In this document: in pieces, positions 1 through 6,134 of the stretch
Layout of the letters: each line of letters opens with the position of its first letter
Position numbering within the stretch: position 1 is the stretch's first letter
Source: an uncultured Pseudomonadota bacterium
GTDB taxonomy: Bacteria; Pseudomonadota; Alphaproteobacteria; RF32; CAG-239
Direction of reading: 5' to 3'
Length of the DNA stretch: 7,365 bases
Assembly (NCBI GenBank): GCA_902767055.1
Contig: CACXFX010000161.1
Location: forward strand, 1-7,365
Program-made: the position numbers and the translations under genes
The notes under the pieces: generated by a model
Told to the model about the DNA's origin: nothing
The model's input: the letters and a program-made list of their open reading frames with translations, nothing else
Databases searched by the model: none

Positions 1-1013
1 CCCGTCGTTTCGGTATCGATTGCAAAAAGGCGCGCTTTTTTTATCTCTTCAACGGCTTTTTTTAACGATTCTTCATCTTGGATTAATTGATATTCTTTTT
101 TTATCTGAGGTTTTAAAGGCTCTGATGGAGTGGTGCAAAATAAGGCGCATTGGTCGTTAACCCATTTTTCGGCGCGGGCCTTAAGACTTTTAAGCTCATA
201 TTTTTCGATAAAATCCATCAATGTTTTTTTATCAGGTGCCAGGCATTTAAAATCTTCAATATTTTCGGTCACCGGCACGTCGTTTTTTAAGGTGACGAGC
301 TGTTTTGAAATACGTGCGTTTTCAATATTGGCAAGCAAAGTTTCGCGGCGTTTGTTTTGTTTAATTTGAGAGGCGTTAGCGAGAACTTCTTCAAGTGAGC
401 CGAAAGTGTTGATAAGCTCGGCCGCCGTTTTCGGGCCGATCCCCGGCACACCCGGGACATTATCGATAGAATCGCCCGAAAGCGCCTGAACATCAACGAC
501 TTTATCGGGCAAAACGCCGAATTTTTCTTTGACATCGGCGGGGGTGAAAAATTTGTCTTTCATTCCGTCATAATAAGTGACGCCGTCACGAATGAGCTGC
601 ATCAAATCTTTGTCTGCGGACACGACAACGGCCTCTATACCGGCATCGATAGCTTTTTGTGCGTAAGTTGCGATTAAGTCATCGGCTTCATAGCCTTCCA
701 TTTCGCAAAAATGCAAATTAAGCGCTTCAACAGCCTCGCGAATAATCGCAAATTGAGGAATAAGCTGTTCGGGCGTGTCTTTTCGGGTGCCTTTGTAATC
801 CGGAAAAATATCGTTTCTGAAATTTTGGCGTTTGGCATCAAACAAAACAAGGCAATAGTCGCATGCAATCGTCTGGCGCAGGCGCATAAACATATTGACA
901 AAACCTAAAACCGCATTCGTCGGTGTACCGCTTGAAGTGGTCAAAATCGGCAAAGCGTAAAAAGCCCTGAAAATATAGCCGGATCCGTCAATTAAACAAA
1001 TTTTTTTTGCCAT
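1..1013 (-). CDS. polA: DNA polymerase I, N-terminal part (truncated by the window edge)
   Basis: DNA polymerase I fills gaps in excision repair and removes RNA primers from Okazaki fragments. Reading leftward from the ATG at 1013-1011 there are 337 uninterrupted codons and no stop before the window ends, so the gene continues outside. Residues 1-290 form the 5'-nuclease (FEN-like) domain: LIDG with Asp9, LFDAKRQNFRNDIFPDYKGT with Asp59 (57-76), EGYEADDLIA with Glu107, Asp111 and Asp112, SADKDLMQLI with Asp134 and Asp136, and the helix-hairpin-helix GDSIDNVPGVPGIGPKTA (180-197) with Asp181 and Asp184. The last visible residues, AIDTETT (331-337), match exonuclease motif I (Asp333, Glu335), so proofreading activity is probably retained; this cannot be confirmed because the other motifs lie outside. 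The start is supported by AAGGG 7-8 nt upstream and by conservation from the first residues. It has its own promoter and is not part of the mfd cluster. Confidence 0.97.
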   Translation of the reverse strand, partial: MAKKICLIDGSGYIFRAFYALPILTTSSGTPTNAVLGFVNMFMRLRQTIACDYCLVLFDAKRQNFRNDIFPDYKGTRKDTPEQLIPQFAIIREAVEALNLHFCEMEGYEADDLIATYAQKAIDAGIEAVVVSADKDLMQLIRDGVTYYDGMKDKFFTPADVKEKFGVLPDKVVDVQALSGDSIDNVPGVPGIGPKTAAELINTFGSLEEVLANASQIKQNKRRETLLANIENARISKQLVTLKNDVPVTENIEDFKCLAPDKKTLMDFIEKYELKSLKARAEKWVNDQCALFCTTPSEPLKPQIKKEYQLIQDEESLKKAVEEIKKARLFAIDTETT

Positions 1014-1042
1014 TTTATTGCCCTTGTTGTTTTAATATACGG

Positions 1043-1071
1043 ATAATATAACCGATTTTATTTGATTTCAA
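1043..1071 (-). promoter_or_regulatory. Sigma-70-type promoter of polA
   Basis: Read on the minus strand, TTGAAA (1071-1066) is followed after exactly 17 bp by TATTAT (1048-1043). Each box differs from consensus at one position. Transcription would start near 1036, giving a leader of about 22 nt before the polA ATG at 1013, with the AAGGG ribosome-binding site inside it. The spacing and position make this the likely polA promoter; I have not tested alternatives statistically in this AT-rich stretch. Confidence 0.65.
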
Positions 1072-1169
1072 AAGAGCAAAAAAGAAAAAATTCAAATTGC
1101 TTTGGATAAAAAAAGTTAGGCTGTGTTAAAAAGGAATAGTAAAAAAAGATGCTTAGATCCTGAAATGTT

Positions 1170-1219
1170 GGAAGAGATGCTGAAACAAGTTCAGCATGAC
1201 AAGTGGTGTGGAGCGCGAC
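1170..1219. repeat. Palindromic dispersed repeat, copy 1
   Basis: The 32 bases at 1170-1201 are identical to 1256-1287. Each copy contains an 8-bp inverted repeat: ATGCTGAA (1177-1184) and TTCAGCAT (1190-1197) around the 5-nt loop ACAAG. After the identical core, weaker similarity continues through TGTGGAGCGCGA (1207-1218). On the minus strand the unit translates as HAELVSAS, a peptide often seen in spurious predicted proteins because this kind of palindrome is scattered through many genomes. This is REP-like intergenic repeat DNA, not a gene. Confidence 0.8.
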
Positions 1220-1255
1220 AAGCTTTCTCATCTTCGATTTCGGCATGACAATAAA

Positions 1256-1306
1256 GGAAGAGATGCTGAAACAAGTTCAGCATGACAGAATTGTGTGGAG
1301 CGCGAT
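1256..1306. repeat. Palindromic dispersed repeat, copy 2
   Basis: This is a second copy of the same unit, 86 bp after the first. The core at 1256-1287 is identical, with arms ATGCTGAA (1263-1270) and TTCAGCAT (1276-1283). The downstream TGTGGAGCGCGA box recurs at 1294-1305 with one extra base in the spacer. Between the copies, CGGCATGACAA (1241-1251) looks like a degenerate remnant of another unit's end. Copy 2 lies 43 bp past the stop codon of the acetyltransferase gene, a usual place for REP-type elements at the 3' end of a transcript. No T-run follows the hairpin on the minus strand, so it is not a standard terminator. Confidence 0.8.
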
Positions 1307-1330
1307 ATTGTGGGCGTTCGAAGGAGAATG

Positions 1331-1834
1331 TTAAAATTTTGGGTTTGTCAGTTTAAATACATACGATATCGGAGAAAAGCCCTGATGTTTATAAAACTGA
1401 TGGGCAGAGTGGTTGAGTAAACCTGATTCAAGGTAAATCTCTTCAATGCCGATTGAGTGGAACCAATCAACACCCTGTGTCAACAACTGTTTTCCCAAGC
1501 CGTGTTTGCGGAATTTTTTTCGGACAATCATATCGCACACTATGCCGAATTTATGATAATCATCATCGGTGACCATAAACACACCGAAAGCAATAATCTT
1601 TCCGGCACGTTGATATTTTAAAACTTTAGACGGATACTGACGGCTTCTGTTTTGAATTTTCTTTTTGATGTAATCTTTCCAACGTTCTTGCGCACCTTCT
1701 AAAATGATGCCTTTTTCATTGGCAATGCCCATTTGCATTTCACCGTGAGAAACATAAGAGGGTTTTTCTTTTAGAGTATCAAAAAACATCTGAGCAAGCG
1801 TGTCGATGTCTTTTAAGCCGGCTTTAGCCCACAT
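1331..1834 (-). CDS. GNAT-family N-acetyltransferase
   Basis: This 167-aa protein has the acetyl-CoA-dependent N-acetyltransferase fold. Motif A is visible at residues 100-118, ending in RKHGLGKQLL, where Arg109-x-x-Gly112-x-Gly114 is the pyrophosphate-binding signature (Q/R-x-x-G-x-G/A). Motif B follows at 133-153 (IYLESGLLNHSAHQFYKHQGF), with the N-x-x-A-x-x-FY-x-x-x-GF pattern typical of GNAT enzymes. The N-terminal ~75 residues, which usually shape the acceptor site, are not diagnostic, so the acceptor (protein, peptide, amine or antibiotic) is unknown. The start at 1834 is supported by AAGGA 7 nt upstream. The gene lies 19 bp after the stop of the 136-aa gene on the same strand, so it is probably the last gene of the mfd transcript. 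No signal peptide or membrane segment is seen, so it should be cytoplasmic. Confidence 0.9.
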   Translation of the reverse strand: MWAKAGLKDIDTLAQMFFDTLKEKPSYVSHGEMQMGIANEKGIILEGAQERWKDYIKKKIQNRSRQYPSKVLKYQRAGKIIAFGVFMVTDDDYHKFGIVCDMIVRKKFRKHGLGKQLLTQGVDWFHSIGIEEIYLESGLLNHSAHQFYKHQGFSPISYVFKLTNPKF

Positions 1835-1853
1835 GTAATATCCTTAAAATATG

Positions 1854-2264
1854 TTAGCTTTTCATTTTCTTTTGCATATTTCCCCAAACATAAGGGGAAA
1901 AGGCTTCAATGGCGTTGGAAGCTTGTTCGGATTGTTTGAAAGTCTGTTCAAACTCTGCAGTTAAACGCTCGTCTTCTTTTTTAACCCAAAAGCCGAATTC
2001 CTGAACCAATCTTTGTTGGTAAACCGAAATTTCAGAAGCACTCAATTTTTCATCCGTTGACATATGGCGTGCCCAATCAGTCCAATTTAAGCATTCAATC
2101 CCGCCATTTTCTTCATTAACAAAGAGGCGGATACCGTTTTGTTTATGAATGGCCGTGAAAATATGCTCTTCATCGGGGTATCTTTCCCAATCTTTTAAAA
2201 TATTTTCACCGTTTTGTTCAATTTCTTCTTTTGAGCGGTAAAATTTGATTTTACTTTTATCCAT
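1854..2264 (-). CDS. Conserved-looking hypothetical protein encoded directly after mfd
   Basis: I do not recognise this 136-aa protein. It is soluble and highly charged, with no signal peptide, transmembrane segment or metal-binding cluster. The first 60 residues alternate charged helix-like sequence with a likely beta-strand pair (HIFTAIH and GIRLFVN, 34-50). Residues 72-118 are rich in Glu, Gln and Lys and probably helical. The tail is SPYVWGNMQKKMKS. Reality as a gene is supported by the context: its ATG (2264) lies inside the last codons of mfd in another frame, giving an 8-bp overlap, and AAGGA lies 8 nt upstream within the mfd coding sequence. That geometry suggests translational coupling to mfd. 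It is not SdhE, which sits near mfd in some Alphaproteobacteria, since that family's RGxxExD signature is absent. A role linked to repair is only a guess from position. Confidence 0.8.
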   Translation of the reverse strand: MDKSKIKFYRSKEEIEQNGENILKDWERYPDEEHIFTAIHKQNGIRLFVNEENGGIECLNWTDWARHMSTDEKLSASEISVYQQRLVQEFGFWVKKEDERLTAEFEQTFKQSEQASNAIEAFSPYVWGNMQKKMKS

Positions 2265-5200
2265 TTGTTTTTTCCTTTTGGGCTAAATTTGTCAAAAGTA
2301 TAGCATATTTTTTAATGATTTCAAGACGTTTTTTATAATTTGTCAAATCACCTTCGATAAAAAGTTTTTGATCGGGACGAATTTTGATAACGCCGAAAGA
2401 GTGATTAACCAAATCAATTAAGCCTTGAACGTTGTTGAAAGTGTTGTTTTTGAATGTAATCGAAATGCCTTTAGCGCCGGCCTCAAGTTTTGCAATTAAG
2501 GCGGTTTTACAGATTTGTTTTAATTCAATAACGGCAAGCAGGTTTTCTACCTCTTGCGGAAGGGGACCGAATCTGTCGACAAGTTCGGCTTTCATATCCA
2601 AAAGCTCTTCGTTGGTTTTAATCTGTCCGATTCGTTTATAAAGGCCGAGCCGAACGCCCAAATCTTTAACGAAAGTTTCGGGGATTAAAATCGGGATGCC
2701 GGTGATAATTTGGACGGTAAAATCATCGCTTAAAGATTTAATCTCGTTGCCGTCTTTTAGGGCTTTTTGCCGCGCAATTTCTTCAGATAACATATGGTGA
2801 TACAGGCTGATGCCGACATCTTTAATGTGTCCCGATTGTTCGGTGCCCAAAACATTACCCGAGCCGCGGATATCCATATCATGCGAGGCAAGTGAAAATC
2901 CCGCGCCCAAGGTATCAAGCGCCGATAAAATCTCAAGTCTTTTTAGGGCAATCGGTTTTAATTTTTTAACATCGGGCGTGGTAAAATAACAATAGCCGCG
3001 CACTTTTGAACGCCCGATTCGGCCTTTGAGCTGGTAAAGCTGAGAAAGCCCGAACATATCGGCACGATAGACAATCATGGTGTTGACCGAGGGCATATCA
3101 ATACCCGATTCAATAATGCTGGTTGAAAGCAAAACATCGTATTTTTGAGCTGCAAAATCGGTCATCACGTCTTCTAAGTCTTTGACTTTCATTTGGCCGT
3201 GTGCAACGCCGATTTTGACATCACCCAAAAGAGAGGATAAATCTTTTTGCAAGGTTGCGATATCCGAAACGCGCGGGCATACAAAAAATGTTTGGCCGCC
3301 GCGATATTTTTCACGCAAAATCGCTTCTTTAATAATAACTTTGTCAAAGGGGGTTACAAATGTACGTGCGGCCAATCTGTCAAGAGGCGGGGTTGCGATG
3401 ATGCTCAAATTTTTAACGCCTGTCAATGAAAGTTGCAGTGTGCGCGGAATCGGTGTTGCGCTTAAAGTCAATACGTGTACGTCTGTTTTTAAGTTTTTGA
3501 GTTTTTCTTTATGTATCACGCCGAAATGCTGTTCTTCATCGATAATTAAAAGCCCCAAGTTGCAGAATTTGACGTTTTCGCTTAAAAGGGCGTGTGTGCC
3601 GATAACGATTTCAAGTGCGCCGTTTTTTAAATCTTCAATGATTTTTTTAGCCTCTGCCTGAGGGGTCAGTCTTGAAAGCATTTTAACCTTTATGCCGAAA
3701 CCTTCAAAACGTGTCTTGAAATTGAGATAATGTTGGCGCGCCAATAATGTGGTCGGGACAATGAGGGCGACCTGTGCTCCGTTTGAGGCAACGCAAAATG
3801 CCGCGCGCAAGGCGACTTCCGTTTTGCCGAATCCGACATCGCCGCAAATTAGTCTATCCATCGGAATACCGGAATTTAAGTCGCAGATAACATCTTCAAT
3901 CGCTTTTTGCTGATCTTCGGTTTCTTGATAAGCAAAGCGTGCGCAAAAATCATCATAAACGCCGGGTGGCGGGGCAAATGTATCCGTTGTTTTCAGCTCA
4001 CGCTCGGCGGCGACTTTAATCAAAGCAGAAGCGATTTCTTTAATCTTTTCTTTGGCTTTGGTCTTTTTGGCTTCCCATGCATAGCCGCCCAAAGTATCAA
4101 GTGTGATATCTTCATCGTCATTGCCGTAACGTGAAATCAGTTCAATATTTTCAACCGGTACAAAAAGTTTGTCATCATGTGCGTACAAGATTTTAAGGCA
4201 ATCGTGCGGCGCGCCTGATGCCATGACATTTTCAAGTCCCATAAAGCGCCCCAAACCGTGCTCGATATGCACGACAAGTTCACCGACGTTTAAGCTTGAA
4301 ATATCGGATATAAAATCCTCAGCTTTGACTTTACGGGTGCGGCTTTTTTGTCGGACACCGAAAATCTCGGATTCTGAAATAAGGCACAATTCATCTGTTT
4401 TGAAACCGTGCGAAATATCTAAAACAATAAGGGCGATTTTTTTTGCATTTGCGATTTTTAATGCATCTTGATGGTTTTGTGCCGCAACGATATTTTTAAT
4501 AGCGTATTCATCCGCCATTGAGATGAATTTTTCTCTCATTCCAAGGGTTGAGAAAGCGATGATTCGTTTTAATTTTGCGTTGGCGGAAAGGTAATCTTTG
4601 AGTTCTTCGTATATATTAGACTGCGAAATATTTTTGCTGTATGTAAAATCGCGCGAGGGAATAACTTTAAGATTGATTGTATCTTTGTCGTCCGGCAGGC
4701 TTAAATTGCTTAAAAAAACGACGGATTTTTGATGAATGATTTGCTCAAAAGCTTCTTTTGTCAGGTACATCAATTCCGGTTTAATCGGACGATAAATCAA
4801 ATCATCGGTATTTTGCTTGATACTTAAAGATTGAAGCCTTGCGCTGTAATAATCGGCAATACTCTCGGTTTTGGAGGCAAGTGCCGTATCGAAATGTTGG
4901 CTTAAAATAATATTTGCCGACGGGAGATAATCAAAGATACTTGGCAGCGGATCAGAATAAAAAAACGGCAACCAATTTTCATAACCGATGTATTTGACGC
5001 CATTTGAAATACTCTCGTAAAGTTCGTCTTTTAAGGCTGAGGCGCCAAAGTTTTCGATATAGGCGCTTCTGAAATTTTTAATGCTTTTTTCATCTAAAAC
5101 GACCTCGGAGGCAACACCGAAAGAATAGGATTCAATTTGGCCGGTTGTTCGCTGAGTCATTACGTCAAATGTGCGAATTTTTTCAATCGTATCATCAAAC

Positions 5201-5748
5201 AAATCAAGTCGTAAAGGTGTATCGGCCGAGGCCGGAAAAATATCAATAATATCACCGCGAATCGCGTATTCTGCAGGTTCCATGACTTGTTCAACTTTTG
5301 TATAGCCGTTGACGGAGGCGTAATGAATGAAGTCATTATAGTCAAATGTGCCGCCGACTTTGAACGTGCGTTTTGTATTTAAAAATATTTTTTTGGGCGG
5401 TAATTTTTGTATCACGGCGCCAATGCTTGATATAATTAAGCGCGGTTTGCTTGTGTTAGGTTCTAAAGCAAGTTTTGAAAGGGTGTCTAAGCGTTCGGAT
5501 GTGATGTTGACGTTTGGCGAAACTCTGTCATAAGGCACCGTATCCCATGCGGACAAGGTCAAAAGTTCGGTTTGAGGGGATAAGTATTTAAAGACATTCT
5601 CAACTTCCTGAAGTTCACGGCTGTTGCTTGCAATATATAAAATGTCATTTTGGCTTGTTGTTATTAAATCCGCAAGCAAAAAAGCATTGTAGGAAAGCGG
5701 TACGGATGAGAGCGTTTTGCCTTTATATTTTTCAAACTCGTTTTTCAT
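2257..5748 (-). CDS. mfd: Transcription-repair coupling factor Mfd
   Basis: Mfd is an ATP-driven DNA translocase that pushes stalled RNA polymerase off lesions and recruits UvrA to start nucleotide excision repair. The 1163-aa product is full length (E. coli Mfd is 1148 aa). The UvrB-like N-terminal region includes AWDTVPYDRVSPN (67-79) and EPAEYAIRGDIIDIFP (157-172). The RNA-polymerase-interacting domain starts near 484, with VGELVVHIEHGLGRFMGLE (488-506). The helicase motor shows Walker A GDVGFGKTE (636-644), Walker B DEEQ (737-740), SATPIPRTLQ (763-772), motif V STSIIESGIDMPSVNT (875-890), motif VI QLKGRIGRS (906-914) and the translocation-in-RecG segment MDIRGSGNVLG (958-968). The C-terminal autoinhibitory TRCF domain occupies about 1010-1140. 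No frameshift or lost catalytic residue is seen. There is no clear Shine-Dalgarno before the ATG at 5748, so translation may be leaderless. It heads a cluster with the 136-aa and acetyltransferase genes. Confidence 0.99.
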   Translation of the reverse strand: MKNEFEKYKGKTLSSVPLSYNAFLLADLITTSQNDILYIASNSRELQEVENVFKYLSPQTELLTLSAWDTVPYDRVSPNVNITSERLDTLSKLALEPNTSKPRLIISSIGAVIQKLPPKKIFLNTKRTFKVGGTFDYNDFIHYASVNGYTKVEQVMEPAEYAIRGDIIDIFPASADTPLRLDLFDDTIEKIRTFDVMTQRTTGQIESYSFGVASEVVLDEKSIKNFRSAYIENFGASALKDELYESISNGVKYIGYENWLPFFYSDPLPSIFDYLPSANIILSQHFDTALASKTESIADYYSARLQSLSIKQNTDDLIYRPIKPELMYLTKEAFEQIIHQKSVVFLSNLSLPDDKDTINLKVIPSRDFTYSKNISQSNIYEELKDYLSANAKLKRIIAFSTLGMREKFISMADEYAIKNIVAAQNHQDALKIANAKKIALIVLDISHGFKTDELCLISESEIFGVRQKSRTRKVKAEDFISDISSLNVGELVVHIEHGLGRFMGLENVMASGAPHDCLKILYAHDDKLFVPVENIELISRYGNDDEDITLDTLGGYAWEAKKTKAKEKIKEIASALIKVAAERELKTTDTFAPPPGVYDDFCARFAYQETEDQQKAIEDVICDLNSGIPMDRLICGDVGFGKTEVALRAAFCVASNGAQVALIVPTTLLARQHYLNFKTRFEGFGIKVKMLSRLTPQAEAKKIIEDLKNGALEIVIGTHALLSENVKFCNLGLLIIDEEQHFGVIHKEKLKNLKTDVHVLTLSATPIPRTLQLSLTGVKNLSIIATPPLDRLAARTFVTPFDKVIIKEAILREKYRGGQTFFVCPRVSDIATLQKDLSSLLGDVKIGVAHGQMKVKDLEDVMTDFAAQKYDVLLSTSIIESGIDMPSVNTMIVYRADMFGLSQLYQLKGRIGRSKVRGYCYFTTPDVKKLKPIALKRLEILSALDTLGAGFSLASHDMDIRGSGNVLGTEQSGHIKDVGISLYHHMLSEEIARQKALKDGNEIKSLSDDFTVQIITGIPILIPETFVKDLGVRLGLYKRIGQIKTNEELLDMKAELVDRFGPLPQEVENLLAVIELKQICKTALIAKLEAGAKGISITFKNNTFNNVQGLIDLVNHSFGVIKIRPDQKLFIEGDLTNYKKRLEIIKKYAILLTNLAQKEKTNG

Positions 5749-5755
5749 AATGCTT

Positions 5756-5784
5756 GGTATAACGGATTTTGAAATTCAACGCAA
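5756..5784 (-). promoter_or_regulatory. Possible mfd promoter giving a leaderless mRNA
   Basis: On the minus strand, TATACC (5761-5756) lies 7 nt before the mfd ATG, and 17 bp further up is TTGCGT (5784-5779), matching three of six -35 positions. With this spacing the first transcribed base would be at or next to the start codon. That fits the lack of any purine-rich ribosome-binding site before mfd. The boxes are weak, so this is tentative. Confidence 0.35.
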
Positions 5785-5812
5785 CAAAAAAATAAAATGG
5801 CGATTTTTTTAT

Positions 5813-5841
5813 TTGACAAGAGATTTGAATTATGGTTTAAT
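5813..5841 (+). promoter_or_regulatory. Strong sigma-70-type promoter facing right
   Basis: TTGACA (5813-5818) is a perfect -35 box. TTTAAT (5836-5841) is a -10 box with one mismatch, and the spacer is exactly 17 bp. The 40 bases upstream are A/T rich, as in UP elements. Transcription should start at about 5848-5849 and enter the structured region. It is back to back with the mfd promoter. A second TTGACAAG block with similar following bases occurs at 7349. Confidence 0.75.
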
Positions 5842-5930
5842 GGATTTAGGTAATAAGGTTTAGCCTTGTTGCCGAGTGCTCGGTCGGGCACGGGGCTTGC
5901 TAAGCTCTTTAGTTCTACACAGTGATGGAT

Positions 5931-5963
5931 AACACTGTTACTGAAGTGTTGTTTTTTTATTTT
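5931..5963 (+). terminator. Possible early intrinsic terminator or attenuator
   Basis: AACACT (5931-5936) and AGTGTT (5945-5950) form a 6-bp stem with an 8-nt loop, followed by G, seven T, A and four T (5951-5963). The left arm can instead pair with ACAGTG (5919-5924), which would prevent this hairpin from forming. That is the layout of an attenuator or antiterminator pair. The stem is A/T-rich and short, so termination would be partial at best. Confidence 0.4.
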
Positions 5964-6008
5964 AAACAACGTTTATCCCCGAGATTAAAATCGGGGAGCC
6001 GATAGCGG

Positions 6009-6134
6009 ATGTTCAAGAATTTTTCTAAAGACTGTCGGAGTCATCTTGTAGAACATGATTTTAGCACTCCCCGACCGCTCCTAAAAAGGTGCGGTTTTAG
6101 TTTAATGTCAATAGAACGGAGAAAATACTCATGA
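6009..6134 (+). CDS. Possible 41-aa leader peptide or small protein
   Basis: An ATG at 6009 opens a 41-codon frame beginning MFKNFSKDCRSHLVEHDF and ending SIERRKYS. Its TGA (6132-6134) overlaps the ATG of the leucine-rich-repeat gene as ATGA, the usual geometry for translational coupling. GGGGAG (5993-5998) sits 10 nt upstream of the ATG and could be a ribosome-binding site. The same bases lie in two competing hairpins that could hide it. The peptide is basic, has two cysteines, no signal peptide or membrane segment, and resembles nothing I recognise. Against it, the frame runs through inverted-repeat stems and a terminator-like hairpin, so it may be a chance opening in structured RNA. Confidence 0.25.
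   Translation: MFKNFSKDCRSHLVEHDFSTPRPLLKRCGFSLMSIERRKYS
6074..6098 (+). terminator. Terminator-like hairpin before the leucine-rich-repeat gene
   Basis: ACCGC (6074-6078) pairs with GCGGT (6091-6095), and CC (6080-6081) pairs with GG (6088-6089) across a T-T mismatch, around the loop TAAAAA. The stem is GC-rich, but only four T follow (6095-6098), then AG and TTT. It could end the upstream RNA or act as a conditional terminator in a leader. The gene at 6131 starts 32 nt later and I find no other promoter between them. Confidence 0.45.
6118..6121 (+). promoter_or_regulatory. Ribosome-binding site of the leucine-rich-repeat gene
   Basis: GGAG lies 9 nt before the ATG at 6131. It supports that start, which also places a signal peptide at the very N-terminus. 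Confidence 0.7.

Larger units (their letters stand above)
1014..1330. other. Gene-free interval between the acetyltransferase gene and polA
   Basis: These 317 bases hold the polA ribosome-binding site and promoter (1014-1071), an A/T-rich stretch (1072-1160) and the two palindromic repeats with their flanks (1170-1306). I see no convincing coding frame, RNA gene or intrinsic terminator. The one open frame here (1058-1246, minus) is explained by the repeat. Confidence 0.7.
5849..6100 (+). ncRNA. Structured transcript: small RNA or regulatory leader of unknown family
   Basis: Hairpins seen by eye, from the left, are as follows. TTTAGC (5859-5864) pairs with GCTAAG (5899-5904) and encloses GTGCTC (5876-5881) paired with GGGCAC (5886-5891). 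ACAGTG (5919-5924) pairs with CACTGT (5933-5938), which competes with AACACT (5931-5936) pairing AGTGTT (5945-5950). GTTGTTT (5948-5954) pairs with AAACAAC (5964-5970). CCCCGA (5977-5982) pairs with TCGGGG (5991-5996), which competes with TCGGGGAG (5991-5998) pairing CTCCCCGA (6067-6074). That last stem encloses ATGTTC (6009-6014) with GAACAT (6051-6056), AAGA with TCTT, and GACT with AGTC. A terminator-like hairpin closes the region at 6074-6095. The strong promoter fits an abundant RNA. There is no tRNA T-arm, tmRNA tag, SRP or RNase P core. A 6S-like RNA is conceivable from the stem-bubble-stem shape but unproven. It could equally be the 5' leader of the gene at 6131. Confidence 0.45.

Noticed and set aside
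1058..1246. 62-codon minus-strand open frame containing CHAELVSASLPTF
   Set aside because: The peptide is the translation of the dispersed palindromic repeat, and the rest covers the A/T-rich polA promoter region.
1170..1287. CRISPR array
   Set aside because: There are only two repeat units. They are strong palindromes with long unequal flanking similarity and no spacer series or cas genes.
5862..5915. tRNA-Ser(GCU)-like segment: GCC/GGC D-stem pattern and a TTGCTAA anticodon-like loop
   Set aside because: No T-arm (TTCGA-type loop) and no 3' acceptor strand complementary to AGCCTTG follow, so it cannot be a functional tRNA. It is better explained as part of a longer hairpin.
5745..5969. 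74-codon open frame on the minus strand overlapping the mfd start by 4 bp
   Set aside because: It runs antisense through the structured RNA and its promoter, has no ribosome-binding site or recognisable features, and its composition is that of translated non-coding DNA.
5849..6100. tmRNA, SRP RNA, RNase P RNA, or TPP or cobalamin riboswitch
   Set aside because: None of their hallmark sequences (tag reading frame with T-arm, the GGAAGGAAGCAGCC-type SRP core, the RNase P P4 core, CUGAGA with ACCUGAU, or the B12 box) is present.
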